Source of the DNA: JALZHR01 sp036389695
GTDB lineage: Bacteria; Acidobacteriota; Blastocatellia; Pyrinomonadales; Pyrinomonadaceae
DNA length: 41,263 nt
Assembly: GCA_036389695.1 (NCBI GenBank)
Contig: DASVWG010000088.1
Coordinates: 1 to 41,263 of the forward strand
Direction: 5' to 3'
In this document: one piece after another, positions 17,770-25,857 of the stretch
Layout: the number at the start of each line of letters is the position of its first letter
Numbering within the stretch: position 1 is the stretch's first letter
The notes under the pieces: model-generated
Database searches by the model: none
What the model was told of the DNA's origin: nothing
The model's input: the letters and a program-made list of their open reading frames with translations, nothing else
Position numbers and translations under genes: made by a program

Positions 17770-19719
17770 ATGATTAGTATCAATTCGAAAATTTGTCAAA
17801 ACTTTGCCGCCGCGTCGAGCCGCGAATGGCTCGAAACCAACGGCATCGGCGGTTTTGCTTCGAGTACGATTGCGGGCGCGAACACGCGTCGTTATCACGC
17901 GCTTTTAACCGCCGCCGCCAAGCCGCCGCTCGGTCGCGTGACGATGCTTTCCAAGTTTGAAGAAACCGTTTTCGTTGACGGCAAAGCCTTTGAGCTTTCC
18001 TCGAATCAATATCCGAACAAAATTCATCCCGAAGGTTTTCGATATTTAAAAAACTTTCGTCTCGCGCCTTTTCCCGTCTGGACTTTTGAGGCGGGCGGAA
18101 TCGAAATCGAGAAAAAAGTTTTTATGATTCACGGCGAAAACTCGACCGTTTGCCAGTGGTCTGTGAAGTCCAAAGTCCAAAGTCTGAAGTCCAAAGTCGA
18201 ATTGCATCTGAAACCGCTTTTGTCGTTCTGCGATTATCACGCTTTGCAGCATGAAACTGCCGGATTCAATGCCGATTACGAAGCTGCGTCAAATTACGTT
18301 TCCGTAAAGCCTTTCAATGAAATGCCCGCGCTTTTTTTTAATCATAACGCGCTGGAAGTTGAGAAAAGCGGTTTCTGGTATCGCAATTTTGAATACGCGA
18401 TTGAGCGCGAGCGCGGGTTTGATTTTCACGAAGATTTGTTTCAGCCGTTTGTTTTGAAATTCGATTTGAGCGCGGCGGCGGCGGTCATCGCCTCGACGGA
18501 AAAACGGGATTGGGACGCGGCGGCGAATTTTGAAGAATCCGAAATTTTGCGGCGCGAAAAATTAATCGAAAAAGCGGCAGCGAAAGACGATTTTACCAGA
18601 CAGCTTGTGCTGGCGGCTGACCAGTTTATCGCCTCGCGCGGCGCGGGCAAAACGGTTATCGCGGGTTATCATTGGTTTTCCGATTGGGGACGCGACACGA
18701 TGATTGCGCTGAACGGCTTGACGCTCGCGACAGGGCGCGCCGAGATTGCGAAAAGTATTCTCCTGGAGTTTTCCGGGCATATTTCCGAAGGAATGCTGCC
18801 GAATCGCTTTCCCGATGCCGCCGACCAAGCCGAATACAACACGGTTGACGCGACGCTCTGGTATTTTGAAGCGACGCGCGCCTACGCCGAAAAAACGGGC
18901 GATTACGATTTCGTCCGCGAAAATCTCTATAAAAAGCTCGCCGACGTAATCTTCTGGCATCTGCGCGGCACGCGCTACGATATTCACGTCGATACGGACG
19001 GCTTGCTTTACGCCGGAACGCCAAGTGTGCAATTAACCTGGATGGACGCGAAAATCGGCGATTTAGTCATCACGCCGCGCGCTGGAAAGCCGGTCGAGAT
19101 TCAGGCTTTGTGGTATAACGCACTGAAAATTATGGCGGATTTTGCCCAAAAATTCGGCGACGCCGAAGACAAGGCGCGTTATGAAGCGATGGCTGACGCG
19201 GCGCGTTACAGCTTTAATCAGGTTTTCTGGAACGAAGCCGACGAATGTCTTTTCGACGTCGTCAAAAACGGGCAGCGCGATGCTTCCATCAGACCGAATC
19301 AGATTTTCGCCGTCAGTCTGCCTTACACGATGGTCGATTCGAAGCGCGCTCAAAAAATTGTCGAAAAAGTCGAAGCCGAGCTTTTAACGCCCTTCGGTTT
19401 GCGCTCGCTTTCGCCGCGAGACGCGCAATATTGCCCGATTTACACGGGTTCGCCGTTTGAAAGAGATTCCGCCTATCATCAGGGCACGGTCTGGGGCTGG
19501 CTCATCGGCGCGTTTGTCGATGCTCATCGCAAAGTTTTTCCCGATAACGAAGAACGCATTAGTGAAATTTTAGAAGGCTTCAAAAATCATCTGACCGAAG
19601 CCGGAATCGGACAAATCTCCGAAATCTTCGACGCCGACGAGCCTTTCAGTCCGCGCGGCTGCATCGCGCAGGCTTGGAGCGTGGCGGAAGTTCTGAGAGT
19701 TTTGAGTTTTGAGTTTTGA
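17770..19719 (+). CDS. Glycogen debranching enzyme (amylo-alpha-1,6-glucosidase)
   Basis: 649 residues. The N-terminal beta domain carries the family start (REWLETNGIGGFASSTIAGA, NTRRYHALL, LLSFCDYHAL). The C-terminal (alpha/alpha)6 catalytic domain of the GDE_C/GH133 type shows SRGAGKTVIAGYHWFSDWGR followed by DTMIALNGL, EGMLPNRFPD, YNTVDATLWYFEA, LTWMDAKIGD, YHQGTVWGWLIGAF. It hydrolyses alpha-1,6 branches of glycogen or related glucans in the cytoplasm. Two oddities: residues 133-143 (KSKVQSLKSKV) are encoded by exact 7-nt word repeats, and the last residues (VLSFEF) are encoded by GAGTTTT repeats of the downstream inverted element. No Shine-Dalgarno is visible; the start is the first ATG before the conserved domain. 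Confidence 0.93.
   Translation: MISINSKICQNFAAASSREWLETNGIGGFASSTIAGANTRRYHALLTAAAKPPLGRVTMLSKFEETVFVDGKAFELSSNQYPNKIHPEGFRYLKNFRLAPFPVWTFEAGGIEIEKKVFMIHGENSTVCQWSVKSKVQSLKSKVELHLKPLLSFCDYHALQHETAGFNADYEAASNYVSVKPFNEMPALFFNHNALEVEKSGFWYRNFEYAIERERGFDFHEDLFQPFVLKFDLSAAAAVIASTEKRDWDAAANFEESEILRREKLIEKAAAKDDFTRQLVLAADQFIASRGAGKTVIAGYHWFSDWGRDTMIALNGLTLATGRAEIAKSILLEFSGHISEGMLPNRFPDAADQAEYNTVDATLWYFEATRAYAEKTGDYDFVRENLYKKLADVIFWHLRGTRYDIHVDTDGLLYAGTPSVQLTWMDAKIGDLVITPRAGKPVEIQALWYNALKIMADFAQKFGDAEDKARYEAMADAARYSFNQVFWNEADECLFDVVKNGQRDASIRPNQIFAVSLPYTMVDSKRAQKIVEKVEAELLTPFGLRSLSPRDAQYCPIYTGSPFERDSAYHQGTVWGWLIGAFVDAHRKVFPDNEERISEILEGFKNHLTEAGIGQISEIFDADEPFSPRGCIAQAWSVAEVLRVLSFEF
18166..18198 (+). 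repeat. In-frame heptamer tandem repeat inside the debranching enzyme
   Basis: Exactly 33 bases made of the words AAGTCCA AAGTCCA AAGTCTG AAGTCCA and a final AAGTC. It begins on a codon boundary and encodes KSKVQSLKSKV between two beta strands (VCQWSV and ELHLKPLL). It is the same kind of word as in the intergenic dyads of this window. Confidence 0.7.
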
Positions 19720-19771
19720 ATTTTGAATGAATTGTTGAATCGCAAACTCAAAACTCAAAACTTAAAACTCT
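19696..19771. repeat. Heptamer (GAGTTTT) inverted repeat ending the debranching gene
   Basis: The left arm, 19696-19718, is three copies of a GAGTTTT word. The right arm, 19743-19771, is the complement (AAACTCA AAACTCA AAACTTA AAACTCT). The TGA stop of the debranching enzyme lies inside the left arm. It can form a long hairpin between two plus-strand genes. Confidence 0.75.
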
Positions 19772-19838
19772 TTAGAAAACTTTCTGTCTTTTTCCGCGTA
19801 TTTCCCTGACTGTCAATTATCTGACAATTCTCCCATTT

Positions 19839-19877
19839 TTGACTTGAAGATAGTTTGCAGGCTATCTGTTGTAATCT
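19839..19877 (+). promoter_or_regulatory. Possible promoter of the M28 peptidase
   Basis: TTGACT at 19839-19844 and TATCTG at 19863-19868 (18-base spacer), with TAATCT at 19872-19877 as an alternative -10. The ATG follows at 19906. Confidence 0.4.
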
Positions 19878-19905
19878 GTCTTTTGATTGAAAACGGAGAA
19901 TGATT

Positions 19906-21471
19906 ATGAAAAAAATATCGACCGGCTTTTTGCTTTTAATTTTCCTTTTCGTCCACACGGCTTTCGCGCAGGAAAGAGTCGACGAGCAGGTTCTGGCGCG
20001 TATCAGGACGGAAGGATTTCAAAATTCGAAAATTATGGAAACGCTCGGCTACGTGACGGACGTTTTCGGCGCGCGTCTGATGAATTCGCCGAATTTGAGA
20101 AATGCGCAGAACTGGACGCGCGACAAAATGATTTCGTGGGGCTTGCAGAACGCGCGGCTCGAAGCCTTCGGAAATTGGGGCAAAGGCTGGAGCGTGGAGA
20201 AATTTTCAGTCGAGATGTTTGAGCCGACTTACGACCGTTTAATTGCTTACCCGTTAGCCTGGACGCCTTCGACAAACGGCACGATTTCGGGCAAGCCGCT
20301 GGTCGTCTCCATTCGCTCGAACGCCGATTTCGACAAATATCGAGGCAAACTGCGCGGCGCGATTGTCTTAAACGGTCGGTTTAATTTCAACACGCCCGAA
20401 TCGCGTTTTCAGACGCTTTCCAGGCGCTACACCGACGAAGAATTGACGAAAGCGGCGCAGGTGACAGACCCGGCGAAAGACGGCGAAATCAACGGCGGCG
20501 CGACGACCGATTACTGGGACGAGGACAAAGACTGGCAAATCGGGCTGGCGCGCGGCAAGGAAATCACGAAATTTTTTAAAGACGAAGGCGTCGCCGCGCT
20601 GATTCAGCCGAGCAGTCGCGCCAGCGGTGTTTTAAGCGCGCAAGGGTATTACGAAACCGACGCGAGCAAAAATGTTCCGGCTTTTGTCCTCGCGCGCGAA
20701 CAATACGCGCGAATCGTCCGCCTGACTGACAAAAACGTTCCCGTCCGGCTGGAGCTCAATCTGCAAACGCGCGTTCAGGAAGATTCGACGGGTTACAACG
20801 TCGTCGGCGAAATCGCCGGCAGCGACCCGAAATTAAAAGACGAAGTCGTGATGCTCGGCGGTCATTTCGACTCGTGGCATTCCGGCACGGGCGCGACCGA
20901 CAACGCCGCCGGATGCGTGACGGTGATGGAAGCCTTGCGGATTTTGAAAGCCATCGACGCGCGCCCGCGCCGCACGATTCGCGTCGCTTTATGGAGCGGC
21001 GAAGAACAGGATTACGGCGGCTCGCTCGGCTATGTGAAAAAACATTTCGGCGACCCGCAGACGATGCAGCTTAAACCCGAACACGAGAAGCTTTCGGCTT
21101 ATTACAATCTCGACAACGGCACGGGCAAAATTCGCGGAATTTTTTTGCAGGGCAATGAAGCCGCGCGCCCGATTTTTGAGGAATATCTGAAACCGTTTAA
21201 TTATCTCGGCGCCAAAACGATTTCGATTTTAAACACGGGCGGCACCGACCATATGGTTTTCGACGCGGTCGGCTTGCCGGGTTTTCAGTTTATTCAAGAC
21301 CCGATTGATTACAACACGCGCACGCATCACACGAATATCGACGTGCTGGAAGCGATTCAGGAAGAAGATTTGAAAATCAACGCCGTCATCATCGCCGCTT
21401 TTGCTTATCAAACGGCGATGCGAAACGAAAAGCTTCCCCGAAAATCTCTGCCGCAGCCGCAGGCGAAATAA
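19906..21471 (+). CDS. Secreted M28-family zinc peptidase
   Basis: 521 residues from the ATG at 19906, 7 bases after GGAG; an ATG at 19900 lies too close to it. Signal peptide is FLLLIFLFVHTAFA. The segment from about 110 to 240 resembles a PA-type insert. The co-catalytic zinc motifs of M28 are GGHFDSWHSGTGATDNAAG (His and bridging Asp), SGEEQDYGGS (catalytic Glu and ligand Glu), YNLDNGTGKI (Asp) and the distal HHTNIDV (His). These fit an exported aminopeptidase or carboxypeptidase with two zinc ions. It is probably involved in peptide scavenging. A dyad follows immediately downstream. Confidence 0.92.
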   Translation: MKKISTGFLLLIFLFVHTAFAQERVDEQVLARIRTEGFQNSKIMETLGYVTDVFGARLMNSPNLRNAQNWTRDKMISWGLQNARLEAFGNWGKGWSVEKFSVEMFEPTYDRLIAYPLAWTPSTNGTISGKPLVVSIRSNADFDKYRGKLRGAIVLNGRFNFNTPESRFQTLSRRYTDEELTKAAQVTDPAKDGEINGGATTDYWDEDKDWQIGLARGKEITKFFKDEGVAALIQPSSRASGVLSAQGYYETDASKNVPAFVLAREQYARIVRLTDKNVPVRLELNLQTRVQEDSTGYNVVGEIAGSDPKLKDEVVMLGGHFDSWHSGTGATDNAAGCVTVMEALRILKAIDARPRRTIRVALWSGEEQDYGGSLGYVKKHFGDPQTMQLKPEHEKLSAYYNLDNGTGKIRGIFLQGNEAARPIFEEYLKPFNYLGAKTISILNTGGTDHMVFDAVGLPGFQFIQDPIDYNTRTHHTNIDVLEAIQEEDLKINAVIIAAFAYQTAMRNEKLPRKSLPQPQAK

Positions 21472-21474
21472 AGA

Positions 21475-21556
21475 ATTAGCCACGAAAATTCACGAAAAGG
21501 ACACGAAAATTATTTATTTCTTTTTCGTGTCCTTTTCGTGTAATTTCGTGGCTAAT
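21475..21556. terminator. Bidirectional hairpin between convergent genes
   Basis: The left arm 21475-21509 (ATTAGCCACGAAAATTCACG...) pairs with 21521-21556 over about 35 bases. The word CACGAAA recurs at 10-11 base spacing. The loop is T-rich. It lies between the M28 peptidase and a convergent small gene, so it could terminate both. Confidence 0.65.
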
Positions 21557-21575
21557 ATTCCTTAATCTAAAAAAT

Positions 21576-21926
21576 TCAAATCGCTTCGCTCGAAAAACTG
21601 ACTGACGCCACGCGGGCGCCGGCGCGAAAGAATTTGACAATCATCGCCAGGCTCAAATCGTTTTTCGCATCTTCATAGATACATTCATAATCGCCTTCCT
21701 CGCGTTTCGCGCAGCCTTTGAATTTCATTGTCTGCCGCCGCGTTTCAAACAACTTATTGATAGCTTCGGCGCGCGCAAAGTTTTGCGCCGTTTTTCGATT
21801 TTTCCTGCTCCAAGCCCGATACAAACCCTGCGCCGCTTCTTCCGGCGTTTTGATAATCGTCTGCGCCGGAACGGTGGAAATCATTGTCAAACAGCAAAGC
21901 AAAAGCGCGATAAATTTTATTTTCAT
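21576..21926 (-). CDS. Small secreted protein of unknown function
   Basis: 116 residues with a signal peptide (FIALLLCCLTMISTVPAQ). The mature part (EEAAQGLYRAWSRKNRKTAQ, NFARAEAINKLFETRR) is helical with two cysteines (KGCAKREEGDYECIYED) that could form a disulfide. It ends in beta-like VASVSFSSEAI. Size and layout recall small NTF2-like exported proteins, but no family is certain. AAGGAG lies 10 bases before the ATG. Confidence 0.65.
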   Translation of the reverse strand: MKIKFIALLLCCLTMISTVPAQTIIKTPEEAAQGLYRAWSRKNRKTAQNFARAEAINKLFETRRQTMKFKGCAKREEGDYECIYEDAKNDLSLAMIVKFFRAGARVASVSFSSEAI

Positions 21927-22072
21927 TTCGCAATTCTCCTTTTCGTTGTCTTTCTCTTGACCGCAATGTTCGGAAAATTTTGCGAAGAAGACGAATTTTA
22001 TTCCATATTGAACCGATAAAAAATATCCGGTAAAAACTCGTTATTTTATAAAACTCGGTTTATGATTCTGAT

Positions 22073-22792
22073 ATGCCGGAGCTTGAACACGAACATTCCA
22101 TCGAGGCGATTGCCGAGAGAATTTCTTCGGTCAGACACAACTACATCCGCGATTGGATTTACGGCGGAATCGATGGCGCGGTGACGACTTTCGCCGTCGT
22201 TTCGGGCGTGGCGGGCGCGGAGCTTTCGCCGGTGATTGTGCTGATTCTGGGTTTTGCCAATCTGGTCGCCGACGGTTTTTCGATGGCGGCGAGCAATTTT
22301 CTCGGCACGCGCGCCGAACAGGAAGATTACGCGCGGCTGAAAGAAATCGAATACAGGCACATCCGCGTTCACCCGGAAGGCGAGCGCGAGGAAGTGCGGC
22401 AAATTTATCGTGACAAAGGCTTTGCAGGCACGGAGCTCGAAAAAGCGGTTGACCTCATCACTTCTGACAAAGACCGCTGGGTGCAAACGATGCTGACCGA
22501 AGAATACGGCTTGCCGACCGAAATCCGGTCGGCGTGGAAAGCCGCGTTTGCGACGTTTGCGGCGTTCGTTATTTGCGGTTTGATTCCGCTCGTGCCTTAT
22601 CTTTTCGGCGTCAAAAATTCTTTTTATGTTTCATCCGCTTTGACCGGCGCGACGTTTTTCATCATCGGCTCGGTCAAAAGCCGCTGGTCGACCGCTTCGT
22701 GGCTGCGCTCCGGCTTGGAAACATTTCTCGTCGGCGCGCTGGCGGCGATTCTGGCTTACGCCGTCGGCGTTTTACTCAAAGGAACGGCGTAA
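22073..22792 (+). CDS. VIT1/CCC1-family metal transporter
   Basis: 239 residues. The family signature DWIYGGIDGAVTTFAVVSGV is at residues 27-46, followed by LGFANLVADGFSMAASNFLG. The cytoplasmic helical metal-binding domain (EEVRQIYRDKGFAGTELEKA) carries several Glu. Three C-terminal helices end in GLETFLVGALAAILAYAVG. Members export or store Fe2+/Mn2+ by proton exchange at the membrane. No regulator adjoins. No Shine-Dalgarno is visible; the start is the first ATG ahead of the conserved region. Confidence 0.9.
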   Translation: MPELEHEHSIEAIAERISSVRHNYIRDWIYGGIDGAVTTFAVVSGVAGAELSPVIVLILGFANLVADGFSMAASNFLGTRAEQEDYARLKEIEYRHIRVHPEGEREEVRQIYRDKGFAGTELEKAVDLITSDKDRWVQTMLTEEYGLPTEIRSAWKAAFATFAAFVICGLIPLVPYLFGVKNSFYVSSALTGATFFIIGSVKSRWSTASWLRSGLETFLVGALAAILAYAVGVLLKGTA

Positions 22793-22794
22793 AT

Positions 22795-22902
22795 TAATGC
22801 AAAATGCAAAACGCAAAATGCAAAATATCAGGATTTAAAATTTAAGATTCAAAATTAAATCTATCCTTCCATTTTGCATTCTGCATTTTGCATTTTGCAT
22901 TA
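22795..22902. repeat. Heptamer (GCAAAAT) inverted repeat between convergent genes
   Basis: The left arm 22795-22826 is four GCAAAAT-type heptamers; the right arm 22871-22902 is four ATTTTGC heptamers. An inner GATTTAA/TTAAATC pair extends the dyad. The right arm overlaps the TAA stop of the minus-strand SIMPL-like gene. It is likely to end both transcripts. Confidence 0.8.
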
Positions 22903-23835
22903 TTTACCTTCCGTTCCGACGATAACGGTCGTGCGCGTCGAGACGAGATATTTCAGGCGCAAATAGTATGTGCATTGAACTTCCGGCGTCGTGCCGATTG
23001 ATTTGACGACCGCATCGAAAGTTCCTTCCGGCAAAGGCTCGAAATAAAAAGTGCTGTTTTTGCGTTTTTCGACCGTGCGGTAAACGCTGTCGACCTCGCC
23101 CGCTTCGAAGGCTTTGTAGCTGTTGTAAGCTTCAAACGGCTGAAAAATGTCAAACTGTTCGAGCGAGACGGTTATCGGCACGAGCTTGACGCCGAGCTTG
23201 CCGAAATCAGTTTCTTTCGCCTTGATAATCCGCGCGGCTTCATTGACCATCTGCGATTTGATTTGCGCCAAGTCGCCGACGACGTAATCAATTTTGACCA
23301 GGTCGAAAATCTCGTTCTGCGCGGCGAGCGAGACGATTTTTTCCAAAAGACCGCGGTCTTTATAACGAACGATAAAATTTTCCTTAATCTGAAAGCCCGA
23401 AACTTTTTCGCGCGCCGTGCTGCCCTTGACCGTGTAATCGTAAACGCGGTTTTGCGTGATGAAATCGACGTAAGTGTCGCCGGCGGAAATGCCCAGATTG
23501 CTTAATCCGGAACGGAAATCGTTAATCTGTTTTTCCAGTTTTCGATTCGCTTCGGGCACGGTCGGCGCTTCCTGCGCCAGCCCGAAAACGGCGATGTATT
23601 CTCTGGCTTCGACGGTCGTTAAAATCTTCGCGTCGATGTATTGATAATGCGTGATCGTCTGGTTCGGCGCATCGACATTGACCGCATCGACGACGGTTTT
23701 CGGAATATTCGGCATCCGGCGCTGCACGGGCTGGTCGGTGTTGCCGCGATTGCCGTAAACGCGATTACCGGCTTCCTGCGCGTAATTTGCGGAAACGAAA
23801 AATAAACAAATGGCAAGCAATAAAACTTTTTTCAT
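22900..23835 (-). CDS. Exported SIMPL-like (DUF541) protein
   Basis: 311 residues with a signal peptide (LLLAICLFFVSANYAQ). The central pattern is SIMPL-like: strand FGLAQEAPTVPEANRKLEKQ, helix INDFRSGLSNLGISAGDTYV, then RVYDYTVKGS and GFQIKENFIVRYKDRGLLEK, repeated as helix-strand units to VKLVPITVSLEQFDIFQPFE. SIMPL proteins are periplasmic with poorly defined stress roles. AGGAGT lies before the ATG. It is convergent with the VIT1-type transporter gene. Family assignment is moderate. Confidence 0.6.
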   Translation of the reverse strand: MKKVLLLAICLFFVSANYAQEAGNRVYGNRGNTDQPVQRRMPNIPKTVVDAVNVDAPNQTITHYQYIDAKILTTVEAREYIAVFGLAQEAPTVPEANRKLEKQINDFRSGLSNLGISAGDTYVDFITQNRVYDYTVKGSTAREKVSGFQIKENFIVRYKDRGLLEKIVSLAAQNEIFDLVKIDYVVGDLAQIKSQMVNEAARIIKAKETDFGKLGVKLVPITVSLEQFDIFQPFEAYNSYKAFEAGEVDSVYRTVEKRKNSTFYFEPLPEGTFDAVVKSIGTTPEVQCTYYLRLKYLVSTRTTVIVGTEGK

Positions 23836-24065
23836 TAGCTGACTCCTGGTGTTTAATCTAAATTTTTGCCGTCGAAAAACGCTTCGTCACGCGTCGGTTC
23901 GATTGAAAGATTTTTCGCGGCAGAGACTTTCGCAAAGACGCTGGATTTTAAGGCTTTTTGCTCAAACAAATTATCGAGCGCCGGAATTAAAATTATTTTT
24001 TTTGTTTTTTGCGCTGAAAAATATATCGACACAAAGTGAATATTTTTTAAAAATACAAAGCCTCA

Positions 24066-24160
24066 CTTTGCGCGCTTTGCGTCTTAAAACTTCGCGTTCT
24101 TTGCGTTAAAAAATTTCTTTAACCGCAAAGAACGCGAAGTTTAACGCAAAGAACGCAAAG
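24066..24160. repeat. Inverted repeat built of CTTTGCG-type words
   Basis: The left arm 24066-24108 (words CTTTGCG, CTTTGCGT, CTTCGCGTT) pairs with 24119-24160 (CGCAAAGAACGCGAAG...). It occupies the 412-base spacer 23836-24247 between a minus-strand exported protein and the Trm112-like gene. No other gene was seen in that spacer; its left part is AT-rich and featureless. Confidence 0.75.
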
Positions 24161-24247
24161 TAATTTTCCGGACGGCAAAAAATCAACCTTTTGATTAATG
24201 CGCCCGAATTTGCGTAAGATGTTAAAAATTATTCTGTAGGAGTTTTT

Positions 24248-24424
24248 ATGGCAATCAGTCCCGAACTTTTAGAAATTCTTCGCTGTCCGAAATGCAAATC
24301 GAAAGTCGAAATCAAACCCGACCGCAGCGGCTTAAAATGCGTCAATCCCGAATGCAGTCTCGTTTACCCGATTCGCGACGAAATTCCCGTGATGCTTGTC
24401 GAAGAGGCGACGACCGAGAAATAA
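24248..24424 (+). CDS. Trm112/YcaR-family small zinc-ribbon-like protein
   Basis: 58 residues beginning MAISPELLEILRCPKCKSKV, with CPKC near residues 13-16 and a second cysteine pair CVNPEC near 31-36, a four-Cys zinc site. It ends in PIRDEIPVMLVEEA, the typical Trm112/UPF0434 tail. Bacterial members are small and often sit next to lipid A or envelope glycosylation genes. AGGAG lies 5 bases before the ATG. Its TAA is followed at once by the ATG of the glycosyltransferase (TAAATG), so the two are probably coupled. Confidence 0.88.
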   Translation: MAISPELLEILRCPKCKSKVEIKPDRSGLKCVNPECSLVYPIRDEIPVMLVEEATTEK

Positions 24425-25564
24425 ATGAGACGCGGAGACACGGAGACGCGGAGACACGGAGAAAAGAAACTTGTCTCTGACGGAAAAAGCGACTTCGCCG
24501 CGTCGCCGCGTCTCGGCGTCGCCGCGTCTCCGATAGATTGGACAAAAGTTAATCGAGTGCTTGTCGTGCGGCTGCGCTCAATCGGCGATACGGTTCTCGC
24601 GACGGCTTCGCTCGACGCTCTGCGGCGATTTTTGCCTGCCGCGCGGATTGATATTCTGCTCGAAGATTGGGTCGCGCCGGTTCTGGAAGGCTTCGACGCG
24701 GTTGACAACGTCCTGACTTTCAAAAAAGACGATTTTCGCTCGCGTCTAAACGCGGCGCGGCAAATCAGGCGCGCGAAATACGATGTCGCGCTAAACCTGC
24801 ACGGCGGAACGACGGCGACGTTTTTCGTGCGGGCGAGCGGCGCGCGCCACCGCATCGGCTACGCGGAAAATCAATACAAATTTCTTTATAATCACCTGCT
24901 TTCGTCGTCGTCGGATTTCTGGCAAAAGGAAAAAACTCATTCCGCCGAGCAGCAGCTCGCGCTTCTCGGATTCGTCGGCGTGCCGGTCGCAGATAAACCG
25001 AAAACTCGTCTGGTCGTAACCGAAAAGAACGCGGAGGAAATGGACTTATTTCTTCATGTTCACGGAGTTGACGATTTGAAAATCGCCTTAATTCATCCCG
25101 CTGCCGCCTTCGACACAAAGCAATGGGCGACTGAAAATTTCGCGCGAGTAATCGATTATCTGGCGTCGCGGGACATTTTTTCGATTGTCGTCGCCGCGCC
25201 GAAAGAAGAGCATATTATTAAAAAATTAAGCGAGCAGACTACCACTGTTTTTCATGGCTTTACCGATTTATCTCTGCCGGAAATCGCGGCGCTCGCCTCA
25301 AAAGCGAAAATATTCATCGGAAACGATTCGGGCATCGCGCACATCGCGGCGGCGGTCAACGCGCCTTCAGTCGTCATTTTCGGCTCGTCAAACATTCACC
25401 ACTGGCATCCGTGGACAAACGCGCCGAACGAAATCGTTTACGAAACTCTGCCCTGCCAACCCTGCGCGGGCTGTTTCTGCAAAGAATTCGGCGAGCCGAA
25501 ATGCATTCTGAGCGTGAAGGTGGAAAACGTGGTGCAGGCAATCGAAAAGATTCTGAAAAAGTAA
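24425..25564 (+). CDS. Family 9 glycosyltransferase (heptosyltransferase-like)
   Basis: 379 residues from the ATG at 24425. The GT9 core begins at about 37 (DWTKVNRVLVVRLRSIGDTV) and shows DALRRFLPAARIDILLEDWV, LNLHGGTTATFF, IGYAENQYKF and the C-terminal donor-binding motifs FIGNDSGIAHIAAAVNAPSV and FGSSNIHHW. The final Cys cluster (CQPCAGCFCKEFGEPKC) is common in the family. It transfers a heptose or similar sugar in LPS or surface glycan synthesis on the cytoplasmic side. The first 36 residues (RRGDTETRRHGEKK...) are translated from an 8-nt word dyad. Family members usually start near the DW-K-V segment, where an ATA codon now stands. Confidence 0.9.
   Translation: MRRGDTETRRHGEKKLVSDGKSDFAASPRLGVAASPIDWTKVNRVLVVRLRSIGDTVLATASLDALRRFLPAARIDILLEDWVAPVLEGFDAVDNVLTFKKDDFRSRLNAARQIRRAKYDVALNLHGGTTATFFVRASGARHRIGYAENQYKFLYNHLLSSSSDFWQKEKTHSAEQQLALLGFVGVPVADKPKTRLVVTEKNAEEMDLFLHVHGVDDLKIALIHPAAAFDTKQWATENFARVIDYLASRDIFSIVVAAPKEEHIIKKLSEQTTTVFHGFTDLSLPEIAALASKAKIFIGNDSGIAHIAAAVNAPSVVIFGSSNIHHWHPWTNAPNEIVYETLPCQPCAGCFCKEFGEPKCILSVKVENVVQAIEKILKK
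24428..24532. repeat. Octamer word dyad at the start of the glycosyltransferase
   Basis: Left arm 24428-24462 consists of GCGGAGAC/ACGGAGAC words; right arm 24496-24532 consists of GCCGCGTC/TCGGCGTC words in opposite orientation. Both are in frame with the glycosyltransferase and encode its extra N-terminus. Confidence 0.7.
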
Positions 25565-25605
25565 TTTGCTTGGTGAAATTGATAATAAAAGGTTAAACTA
25601 AAGCT

Positions 25606-25857
25606 ATGTTGACTCAATACATACAAGCCGCGATGCGACAGGCGAAATATGAAATCTTAGCCGACGACGGAAGCTTTTACGGCGAGATTCCGGGCTTTCA
25701 AGGCGTCTATGCTAACGCCGAAACGCTTGAAGATTGCCGCAACGAACTGGCGGAAGTTCTCGAAGAATGGATTTTCCTTCATCTTGCAGACAACACACCT
25801 CTTCCCGTAGTAAACGGTCTGAAATTGTCTGTTGAAAGAGTGCCTGAGCAATTATAA
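25606..25857 (+). CDS. hicB: HicB-family antitoxin
   Basis: 83 residues with the partial RNase H-like HicB fold: YEILADDGSFYGEIPGFQGV, YANAETLEDCRNELAEVLEE, WIFLHLADNTPLPVVNGLKL. No C-terminal DNA-binding domain is visible, so any autoregulation would need another domain or partner. It would neutralise the convergent HicA toxin by protein contact. AAAGG lies 13 bases before the ATG. Its Leu-stop codons coincide with those of hicA. Confidence 0.85.
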   Translation: MLTQYIQAAMRQAKYEILADDGSFYGEIPGFQGVYANAETLEDCRNELAEVLEEWIFLHLADNTPLPVVNGLKLSVERVPEQL

